From NCBI GenBank assembly GCA_949987565.1, contig OX465110.1, positions 19,807,273 through 19,871,272 of the forward strand: 64,000 nt of DNA, written 5' to 3'. Source of the DNA: Luidia sarsii. Its lineage: Eukaryota; Echinodermata; Asteroidea; Paxillosida; Luidiidae. Below the pieces are notes generated by a model. The model searched no databases and had not been told where the DNA came from. It saw only the letters and a program-made list of their open reading frames with translations. This document shows, piece by piece, positions 55,385 to 64,000 of this stretch. A program made the translations under genes and the position numbers. How positions within the stretch are numbered: position 1 is the stretch's first letter; every line of letters starts with the position of its first letter.

Positions 55385-58300
55385 CTATTTCATCAGAGGT
55401 CGTTGGCAGAGCAGAGTCAGCACGACCAGTGCCAAGTACTGGAACCCGTGGAGAAGTCGAATAGTCGCGGTGCCCGACGAGGACGGCGAGTAGTCGCACT
55501 CGAGGCCGTCGCCCTCGTACTGGAAGGCCGGGCACTCGTCCAGGTCGAGCCCCATGCAGGCGAGGATTTTCTCGGCCTCGCGCCGGCCCGACACCAGGCC
55601 GCCGGACACGTAGCCGTTGAGGTCGGCCGTGGCCTCGCCGCCGAAGAAGAGCCGGCCCACGCGGCTGGCCAGCTTGCCCAGGCACTGCTCGGGCATCTCG
55701 GGCGGCAGGTCCGAGTAGGGGCCGAGGGTCAGCGGGTTCTGCGACCAGTCCGAGACCAGGATGTCGGTGGCGTCCGGCACGGAGTCGCCGTACATGGTGC
55801 GCAGCACCGCCTCGATCTCCGCCTTGGTCTGGGACGGACTCTGGGCCTCCACGCGGCGCGACTCGTCACCTGTGCAGCAGGGGCGGGGGAAAAGAAGGGG
55901 AAGAGGAAGAGGAAGAGGAAGAGGAGAGGAATGACAAGTGGTGAAGAGGAGGAAGAGAAGAAGAGGAAAGGCAGGTGGTGAAGAGGAGGAAGAGAAGGAG
56001 AGGAAAGACAAGTGGTGAAGAGGAGGAAGAGGAGGAGAGGAAAGACAAGTGGTGAAGAGGAGGAAGAGAAGAAGGGGAAAGACAAGTGGTGAAGAGGAGG
56101 AAGAAAAGAAGAGGAAAGGCAGGTGGTGAAGAGGAGGAAGAGAAGGAGATGAAAGGCAGGTGGTGAAGAGGAGGAAGAAAAGAAGAGGAAAGGCAGGTGG
56201 TGAAGAGGAGGAAGAGAAGGAGAGGAAAGACAAGTGGTGAAGAGGAGGAAGAGAAGAAGAGGAAAGACAAGTGGTGAAGAGGAGGAAGAGAAGAAGAGGA
56301 AAGACAAGTGGTGAAGAGGAGGAAGAGAAGAAGGGGAAAGACAAGTGGTGAAGAGGAGGAAGAGAAGAGGAAAGGCAGGTGGTGAAGAGGAGGAAGAGAA
56401 GGAGAGGAAAGGTAAGTGGTGAAGAGGAGGAAGAGAAGGAGGAAAGGCAAGTGGTGAAGAGGAGGAAGAGAAGAAGAGGAAAGGCAGGTGGTGAAGAGGA
56501 GGAAGAGAAGGAGAGGAAAGACAAGTGGTGAAGAGGAGGAAGAGAAGAAGGGGAAAGACAAGTGGTGAAGAGGAGGAAGAGAAGAAGGGGAAAGACAAGT
56601 GGTGAAGAGGAGGAAGAGAAGGAGGAAAGGCAAGTGGTGAAGAGGAGGAAGAGAAGGAGGGGAAAGACAAGTGGTGAAGAGGAGGAAGAGAAGGAGATGA
56701 AAGGCAAGTGGTGAAGAGGAGGAAGAGAAGAGGAAAGGCAAGTGGTGAAGAGGAGGAAGAGAAGGAGAGGAAAGGCAAGTGGTGAAGAGGAGGAAGAGAA
56801 GGAGAGGAAAGACAAGTGGTGAAGAGGAGGAAGAGAAGGAGAGGAAAGACAAGTGGTGAAGAGGAGGAAGAGAACGAGAGGAAAGGCAAGTGGTGAAGAG
56901 GAGGAAGAGAAGGAGATGAAAGGCAAGTGGTGAAGAGGAGGAAGAGAAGGAGAGGAAAGGCAAGTGGTGAAGAGGAGGAAGAGAAGGAGATGAAAGGCAA
57001 GTGGTGAAGAGGAGGAAGAGAAGGAGAGGAAAGGCAAGTGGTGAAGAGGAGGAAGAGAAGGAGAGGAAAGGCAAGTGGTGAAGAGGAGGAAGAGAAGGAG
57101 AGGAAAGGCAAGTGGTGAAGAGGAGGAAGAGAAGAAGAGGAAAGGCAAGTGGTGAAGAGGAGGAAGAGAAGGAGAGGAAAGGCAAGTGGTGAAGAGGAGA
57201 AAGAGAAGGAAAGGAAAGGCAAGTGGTGAAGAGGAGGAAGAGAAGGAGAGGAAAGACAAGTGGTGGAAGAGGAGGAAGAGAAGGAGGAAAGGCAAGTGGT
57301 GAAGAGGGATGGCCAGGAGGGAATGATGAACAGACAGGGGGAAATGGGGAGGATGAAGAACGAAAAGAGCAAGAAGAGGAGAAGGGTGAATTGGACGAAG
57401 GAAAATGAGCAGAAGAAAAATAAAACATTTTGATTTGATGAAAACAAATCTAAGCTGTACGCCAATTTCAATCAAGGAAGGTTGAAGGAACTGGCGTTCC
57501 TCTAATTCTCGAAGGGAACAAGATTGACGAATTGATCCTGATAGAATTATTGTCCCGGATCCGATGCTTCCCAAGAGGTGGATCGGATCCGGATCGCGCG
57601 CGCGAGCGTTTACAAACTGGGCCCAATTTCATAGAGCCGCTTAAGCGTGAAAATCTGCAAAGTAAGACAAGTCTTCCTTGTGTAAGCAAGGATTACAAGC
57701 TGCCCTGCAATTTGATGTCCATTGTTTTTGACTTGTATTCCACTATTCTTTACTTAGCGTGAAACAAAAGTAAAGTTTGGGTTGGCAAGGGGATCCTGTG
57801 GCTCATGAGTTTTTGCGCTTAAGCACATTTTGGCGCTTAAGCGGCGCTATGAAATTGGCCCCTGGTATATACTCGCGTGGATCGCCCTTTGGTCGACCTC
57901 GCGGGACCTGATCGTGATTAGCGTAGATAATGGGAGATAGCAGGCAAGTGCTTGTATGACTGACTCCCCGCAACCCACCAACGACAGTGTGGTACTCGAG
58001 AGATAACCCGCCTGCACACGGAGCAAAGAACAGAAGTATAGATAGAACCGAGTGACCTTAAAGGTAAACATAAATCAAAATTAAATAAATTTGGATTCAA
58101 TAAATCGGCACTGTTATATAAAACCCAACGTGTCTATCATGTCATTTTTGAGACCGAAAATGATTAATTTAGCCCCCACAAAAACACACGCTATATTTTG
58201 GTTCATGGGTATGCATGAACAATTCCAGGTCATAGTAATGATATTTCAATAATTAAAGTCTACATGTACATTGTATGCGTCAGCAGATTCTTTGGGGAAG

Positions 58301-61024
58301 AAAAACATGACAAGAAAATGACTTTTCAGTGACCTTTAAAAGTAACCGTTGCAGTCTTTTGACCTTTAACAATGTTGCATAGGGCCTTTAACAGAAATAC
58401 TTCTTTTATACTATTTGACGCGTTAAGATTGTGTGCCCATTGTGTTGGTAAAGCATTTTCTATGCGGGTCCATAAGTCGTTGTAATTTCATGTTACATAG
58501 TTTGGCATTCAAATCTAAACGCAGTGGCTGTTGTTACGGCAGTCGTCCGTGTGGTTCCCTGACTTGATTGTATTTCGTCAGCATTGCAGGCTGGTTGAAC
58601 CAGTCTATTAGCTGATAGTCTGGTTCCAAGAGCTAAACATCATGACAAATACTGTTAAGTAAGGGAACCACACGGACGACTGCCGTAACAACAGCCACTG
58701 CGAAATCTAAAAGGAGGGAGATTACCGTAATTTACGGAATGTATGGGGGCCTATGCCGCGGCTCTACGTGGATTTTGCCCAATCATTGCCATACAGTTTA
58801 CTGCGGCTTATACACCGGGTAGCGTATATATACGCTGAGACCCGAAGAATTAGAATAATTCAAGTCCAAACAAATCGATGGAAATTGACTGGGCCTGGGA
58901 ACTTTGGAAAAAAAATGGGGGGAAAAATGCCTTCAGTTTACGTCCATGCAATTTTATCCCACGAACGACTATACTAGATACAAGTTCAATGAGGGTTTGC
59001 CCTATACGAGACGTATTATAATAAGCACTGACTGGCTGAGTGCACAGCGCTTTTGGCCGATTGCCTGCTGAAAATTCGGCAGTTGATTTTATTTCAGCAG
59101 ACAATCTAGGGTAAAGCACTGAGCACTCAGTGCGCATCAATACGCCGAGTATTCTCCCCGACGCAAGCAGAATCTATACAAACGGTAACATACTGCTAGT
59201 TCGCGCTGTTCCACATTCCACATTAGGCCTATCGCAGTACATTCTTCGTTGGCCTTGGTTTAACCAAGGGTTTAACCTTTACTACCGTTGAGTTAGGCCT
59301 TGAATGGTTATTTAACGAGCCCTTGGGGGGGAGTTCGGTCCTGGGAACCCCACAGCTGGATGCACGTGCATTGTGGTGTCTTACCGTCCCAAACTAGTAC
59401 TGTACAACTTTTGCTATAACATGCCGAACACAAAGCAACAACATTGTGGCATGTGATCGTGAGCACGCAGTCGATCGATCAGTGTACCCTTTCCGTCCGG
59501 TCTGTCTGATCCTATATATCATTTTAAAGGCCCAAAACAACATTGGAAAGATCGGAAAACATCGGTGTCCACAAATTTCCTTCTAATTTACACAGTTTGT
59601 ATAGATGGTCATGATAGAATCCTCATGTTGAAATCTTACGGCATGGGATGCTGTACTTCTCGAAAAAAATCTTCACTCAGACATCGACAAATATTTTGTA
59701 TTACTCACGAGTAATAAACTATTTCCTACACTACGAAACGGTGCGAAATCCGTGACGATTTTTTGCCCTTTTCTACTTTCTCAGGTTAAAATTTGAGGTA
59801 AAACCTTCGCAGGATTGCTTTTTTTTTGAACTGTTGAATGGTTTAACACACAAACTGTGGCAACCTTTTGACCTTTACCAATGTTGTATAGATATAGGGC
59901 CTTTTAAAATGTGGAGGTTGTTAGGCAATTAACTCACCAGTGACGGTGACCAGGAGGATCGGGGGGCCTTCGGGGAAAATTCCCGGTGCATTGTAGTTGA
60001 GGAATAGCGGGTAGTAGCCCCTAGTCTCGCTGGCGTATAAAATCCACTCCGTGTCGTCCCAGAACTTGGTGGGGAAGGTCACGTAGATATTGGAGTAACC
60101 CACCATAACGACCTTGTTGATCTCCACCGTCTTCCACTCGGGCAGGGCGGGGCTGAACTGGACCAGGTCGCTCTGCAGGACACCCATGCTGAAGGTCACC
60201 AGGGCGAAGTCGCCCGCGAACCGGGAGCCGTCGGCGCAGGTCACCGTCACGGCGCCGCTGCCGCTGTAGTCGATCGCCGTCACCCGCTTGTTGAGCCGCG
60301 TGTGGTTGGCGAAGTCGGGCCCGTCCAGGAAGCCGGCCACCCCCTGGAAGATGTGGGCGAAGCCGCGCTGGTCCGTCACGTAGGGCATCTCGTCCAGGCC
60401 GGCCGAGGTGATGGTGCGGCGGCTGGAGACGGCGTCCGGACGCTCGCCGTACTCGAAGTCGTACTCGAACCACTCGATAGCCTGGTCGACCGGGTCAAGC
60501 GGCGCCCAGCTGCCCTGCCTCAGGGCGGTCCTCTGCGACATGTCGGGCACCCGTAGGTTGTCGTGCAGCTTCCCAACCAGCTCGTCCACTCCCGCCACGC
60601 CCCGCTCCAGCCGCTCGTACTTGGCGTCCGTGTCGTCCGTCACGTCGTGCCCGGTGGAGTTGCGGATGGTCAGGCTGTCGTAGTCGCTGACGTGCCAGGA
60701 CATGCCCAGCTCGCGGACCAGCTCGTCCGAGCGGGAGCCGGCCGGGGCCGCCCACTGGGCCCCGATCTGCACCGTCATGCCGGCGAACTGGGCGCTGCAA
60801 ACCCTGCCGCCGATCCGGTCTCCGCCCTCCAGTATGATGAAGTCGTCCACGCCGGCATCGTGCAGGGTCCGCGCCGCCTGCAGGCCGGCCGCACCGGCGC
60901 CTAGGATCAGGATCTTGGTTCGCTCGCTGTCATCACCCGGGGCCCGTTCTTCCACCGAGGCTGCCTGGACGCACACTCCCAGCACCGCCAGCCAAACCAC
61001 CGCGCGGTGCACGGGCGAAGGCAT
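55385..61024 (-). CDS. secreted/membrane flavin polyamine oxidase-like protein
   Basis: Exons (minus): 61024-59938 and 55869-55385, phase 1 junction (ACTG^GTGAGT ... CACAG^GTGACG), 523 aa. Amine-oxidase fold of the maize PAO type: signal peptide about 1-22 (VVWLAVLGVCVQAAS); dinucleotide-binding GAGAAG at 42-47; GGDRIGGRV; substrate and FAD regions ending ILLVTVTGDESRRVE, VPDATDILV, then RVGRLFFGGEAT and NGYVSGGLVSG. The C-terminus ends in a hydrophobic segment (YLALVVLTLLC), suggesting a GPI signal or tail anchor. Known members oxidise spermine or spermidine with FAD, releasing H2O2. Odd: in the YxKIxxxFPxKFW region, where the family has its FAD-facing Lys (Lys300 in maize PAO), this protein reads YSNIYVTFPTKFW, Asn312, so activity may be lost or altered. 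A 5' UTR acceptor at 61053 implies an upstream exon. Confidence 0.9.
55895..57305. repeat. 37-bp minisatellite in the oxidase intron
   Basis: About 37 copies of a 32-38-bp unit: GTGGTGAAGAGGAGGAAGAG, then AAGGAGAGGAAAGGCAA. Purine-rich on plus, pyrimidine-rich in the sense strand. It starts within 30 bp of the exon 2 acceptor at 55870. All three minus frames stay open for 500-730 codons by composition alone. Confidence 0.97.
57619..57862. repeat. foldback MITE, family E
   Basis: GGGCCCAATTTCATAGAGCC ... GCGCTATGAAATTGGCCCC, with internal CTTAAGCG arms. Clearer ends than the 26262 copy. Confidence 0.85.
58520..58702. repeat. foldback MITE, family A (complete)
   Basis: 183 bp, same orientation as 37927-38109 and nearly identical to it (e.g. 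CATGACAAATACTGTTAAGT for CCTGACAAATACTGTGAAGT). Confidence 0.9.
58985..59160. repeat. SINE/foldback-associated repeat
   Basis: TTCAATGAGGGTTTGCCCT ... AGTGCACAGCGCTTTTGGCC ... AGCACTGAGCACTCAGTGCG: same family flank as 365-450 and 16850-16930, with inverted-repeat character. Confidence 0.5.
59525..59730. repeat. dispersed repeat, inverted relative to 29265-29445
   Basis: See the partner copy; CTTCTAATTTACACAGTTTGTA and ATCTTCACTCAGACATCGAC are shared on opposite strands. Confidence 0.65.
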
Positions 61025-61052
61025 AGTCAGATGTCTTCGGTCACCTTGTGGA
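61025..61052 (-). other. 5' UTR of the oxidase
   Basis: Minus-strand CTCTCTCCGCAG ends at 61053, followed by 28 nt to the ATG. A plausible donor for an untranslated first exon is GGGAGGTAAAC at about 61336-61326. Confidence 0.45.
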
Positions 61053-61659
61053 CTGCGGAGAGAGGAGGGAAGGGGATTGAGGAGAGGAAAGGACGAACAA
61101 ACTAAACCAACGTCGCTGTTGTTACCCACCAGCTTAGGCTCTGTGTGTGCGAAGGGGGGGGGGGGTTGTAATGGAAGAGCACAAAGGTTTTGGTTTATAT
61201 GCAAATGGGCAAGTGCAGCGGGAGTGAGTCAATGGGATGATGGTGAAGCACGGAGGGAGGATGGGTGAAGCAGCCCTATTTCCATACAGCGGAAATCTGG
61301 TTTGACTTCACGTAGTACTCGTTAAGTTTACCTCCCATTCGTTTGTGTGACTAGATTTCATTTAGCATACTTCGTCAGGGGACCGTTCGTGTACCTGATA
61401 ATGGTGTCCATGTACAGTGCATGTACAGTATATCGTCGGTATTCTGCTAGCGAAGACGTACGTGCTCTCTCAATAATACACTCACGTTGACCCGTTTATT
61501 GATTTGGGGCGGGACGGATGACCCCCTGGCGTGTATCAGCCAAGTAACCCCGTCCTCGTTCATCGAGCACACAAAGCACAGGGCGCCGCTCTATCGTGGA
61601 GGAATGAGGCTGTATGAGAGTGGTGTTCGTTGAATGTACAGTACTATTTTTCTCTCTCT

Positions 61660-61811
61660 CCGCCTGTCTCGTTCTCCCTGACTCGACCTGTCACTCTTCG
61701 TCTGTCCCACCCCCTCTCTCCTCTCTCCCCTCTCCTCTCTCGCCCCTCTCTTTACCTATGTCTCCCCCCTCTCTCTCCCTCCGAGGCCCGTTTTCTGTTT
61801 CTATCTCTCTC

Positions 61812-61885
<74 letters not shown>

Positions 61886-62020
61886 TCCTCTCTCTGTCTC
61901 TCCCTCTCTCTGTCTCTCTCTCTCTCCCTCTCTCTGTCTCTCCCTCTCTCTGTCTCTCTGTCTCTCCCTCTCTCCCTCTCTCTCTCTCTCTGCCTCTCCC
62001 TCTCTCTGTCTCTCTCTCTC

Positions 62021-62063
<43 letters not shown>

Positions 62064-62145
62064 GTCTCCCTCTCCCTCTCTCTCTGTCTCTCTCTGTCTC
62101 TCTCTGTCTCTCCCTCTCTCTCCTTCCCCCTCTCTCTCTATGATA
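61660..62145. repeat. (CT)n-rich microsatellite
   Basis: CTCTCT with interspersed CCCT, CTGT; longest perfect run about 61815-61880. Upstream of the oxidase (purine in its sense strand). Confidence 0.95.
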
Positions 62146-62393
62146 GATCGGTAAACTACCCTCCCCTCTCTCTCTCTGATAAAATTAATGATCGGTATAT
62201 ATAATTAGCCTCTTATCTAACCTTTTCATCTTTATAGTGGTCTGTACTTTTGGAGGTGGGGTTGGCCATTGTAGTCGCCATGTAGTACTTAGTCAGTATA
62301 AAACTGTGTATCATTTTTGGACATTGTCGAACGACATGGGATGGAGGTCAGTGTCATTGCCCTAAAAGGTCGTCGCTGTATAATTATACTTAT

Positions 62394-63160
62394 CCGAGTC
62401 CGAGTCAGTGACCCAGTCCCAATCCGAGTCCGAGTCAGTGACCCAGTTCCAATCCGAGTCCGAGTCAGTGACCCAGTTCCAATCCGAGTCCGAGTCAGTG
62501 ACCCAGTTCCAATCCGAGTCCGAGTCAGTGACCCAGTTCCAATCCGAGTCCGAGTCAGTGACCCAGTCCCAATCCGAGCCCGAGTCAATGACCCAGTCCC
62601 AATCCGAGTCCGAGTCAGTGACCCAGTTCCAATGAGAGTCCGAGTCAGTGACCCAGTTCCAATCCGAGTCCGAGTCAGTGACCCAGTTCCAATCCGAGTC
62701 CGAGCCAGTGACCCAGTTCCAATCCGAGTCCGAGTCAGTGACCCAGTCCCAATCCGTGTCCAAGTCAGTGACCCAGTTCCAATCCGAGTCAGAGTCAGTG
62801 ACCCAGTCCCAATCCGAGTCCGAGTCAGTGACCCAGTTCCAATCCGAGTCCGAGTCAGTGATCCAGTCCCAATCCGAGTCCGAGTCAGTGACCCAGTCCC
62901 AATCCGTGTCCAAGTCAGTGATCCAGTCCCAATCCGTGTCCAAGTCAGTGACCCAGTTCCAATCCGGGTCAGAGTCAGTGACCCAGTCCCAATTGAATCC
63001 GAGTCAGAGTCAGTGACCTAGTCCCAATCCGAGTCCGAGTCAGTGACCCAGTTTTTTTAATCCGTGTCCAAGTCAGTGACCCAGTTCCAATCCGAGGCCG
63101 AGTCAGTGACCCAGTCCCAATCCGAGTCCGAGCCAGTGACCCGGTCCCAGACCCAGACCC
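62394..63160. repeat. 30-bp minisatellite
   Basis: About 25 copies of CCGAGTCCGAGTCAGTGACC + CAGTTCCAAT. 30 is a multiple of 3, so open frames persist on both strands (10-residue repeats such as IRVRVSDPVP on plus and DSDWNWVTDS on minus). No ATG context, splice or domain support; not called as a gene. Confidence 0.95.
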
Positions 63161-64000
63161 GAGGTAATGACAGGTGCTACGACGCTATACGAATGGAGAA
63201 TGGGCTAGCCTTGTCCAAGGCGGTCTCTCCGGTACGATACGCGTACGGCACCGGGCAGAGATCCTGGCCAAACACACGCCAACCACCGCACGACGGCACT
63301 ACCACGCCGGATCCAAAGACCATGCCGTTGGCGAACTTTTTTCCCGTATATAGGTACCGGTACTGTAAGCGAGTCAATTTTTTTCAATGATTTTCTCATG
63401 AATTATTTTTATTTACTTTCTCCAGAATTAATTTGTTTTACATTTTCTCCAGAATTAATTTGTTTTACATTTTCTCATGAATTAATTTTATTCATATCTG
63501 GATACAAATGAATAATTAATGAACAATTTATGTACATTGATTGTTGACTCGCTTACCTACGGGGAAAAATCGTGCACATCTGCCCATCCCACACCGGTCT
63601 ATGCGCATACACACGCACGCTACGGGTGGGAAAGGTGTACGACATGTGCAGGCTATAATTACAGCGGAGAATGGGCCTGCAAGTCGGATACCACTCGCAA
63701 CGATACTAATGTGACCTAAGACGGCGCAATGAGGCATCTACTCCAAAAGTCCTTTTTGAGTAAACAACGTAGAAAGTCAAAAGTTTTGTCAAAATGCAAG
63801 TCAAAATCAATTGTATTTGTTTTGCATTTTCGGAAAGTTTATGCATTGCAATCAAATGTCCGAAGGAATTATTCAATAAATGTCTGTAAATATTGAAAAA
63901 AGTAGGGGATTTGTAGTTGGTGTGTCGGCGCGCCGTGTGCATGACGTCAAATTGTTGAGCCATGTTTCTCGAAAAGTGGTTTTCGTGACTGCGCGTTGTC

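Larger units (their letters stand above)
57306..59937. other. rest of the oxidase intron
   Basis: Contains MITE E (57619-57862), MITE A (58520-58702), SINE-flank sequence (58985-59160) and the repeat at 59525-59730. No internal exon fits the reading phase with recognisable sequence. Confidence 0.6.
61053..64000. other. 5' flank of the oxidase, repeat-dominated; no other gene
   Basis: Listed repeats fill 61.66-63.16 kb. The remainder (61060-61650, 63165-64000) has only short frames without recognised similarity; 63415-63500 holds three tandem 28-30-bp copies around CCAGAATTAATTTGTTTTAC, and 63720-63850 a dispersed repeat. Confidence 0.5.

Noticed and set aside
55385..57574. 729-codon minus frame joining the oxidase C-terminus to SSSSPLAFPLLL repeats
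   Set aside because: Only the part left of 55870 is exon; a good acceptor there restores the oxidase sequence with exon 1. The rest is the 37-bp minisatellite.
60302..61268. Plus-strand frames of 80-190 codons opposite oxidase exon 1
   Set aside because: Antisense shadows of a GC-rich exon; no splice or homology support.

Overview
The window is nuclear DNA from an animal. Genes are sparse, split by introns with canonical GT/AG sites and GC-rich in their exons, and they sit in AT-richer, repeat-dense non-coding sequence. Gene content (a Golgi sialyltransferase, TRAPPC2L, PABPN1), heavy use of dispersed TGTACA motifs, abundant short foldback (MITE-like) elements and GC-rich codon choice suggest an invertebrate deuterostome. 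My best guess is a lancelet (Branchiostoma); that is inference, not proof.

Five protein genes can be built exon by exon with consistent splice phases. (1) 1786-10189, minus: ST3GAL1/2-type beta-galactoside alpha-2,3-sialyltransferase, 6 coding exons, 355 aa. (2) 30996-33389, plus: TRAPPC2L, 4 coding exons, 138 aa. (3) 35392-40962, minus: nuclear poly(A)-binding protein PABPN1/PABPN1L, 6 coding exons, 228 aa. (4) 45946-48249, minus: an unrecognised 205-aa single-pass membrane protein with two PPPY motifs and one LPKY motif. (5) 55385-61024, minus: a secretory flavin polyamine-oxidase-like protein, 2 coding exons, 523 aa, with Asn where the family's catalytic Lys is expected. The genes do not form a pathway. 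TRAPPC2L and PABPN1 are convergent neighbours, as TRAPPC2L and PABPN1L are in human 16q24.3, so this pair looks like ancient microsynteny.

Layout: 1-1785 repeats and sialyltransferase 3' flank; 1786-10432 sialyltransferase, with large minisatellites in its introns; 10433-30990 a 20-kb gene-poor stretch (or long 5' introns of the sialyltransferase) with TGTACA clusters, a 54-bp satellite, a CCAAT pentamer array, MITEs and LINE debris; 30990-41000 the TRAPPC2L/PABPN1 pair; 42140-48250 the PPxY gene with a long probable 3' UTR; 48250-55380 non-coding, with palindromes, ACT-type and 11-bp repeats; 55385-61050 the oxidase, whose 4-kb intron holds a 37-bp minisatellite; 61050-64000 CT microsatellite, a 30-bp minisatellite and unannotated flank.

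Most long open frames that do not match these exons are periodic frames of tandem repeats (2.1-3.4, 7.4-8.3, 17.9-18.4, 51.5-51.9, 55.9-57.3, 61.6-63.1 kb) and are not called as genes. No CRISPR array, rRNA or convincing functional tRNA is present. At least seven foldback element families recur, one of them interrupted by a 1.1-kb long-arm snapback element.
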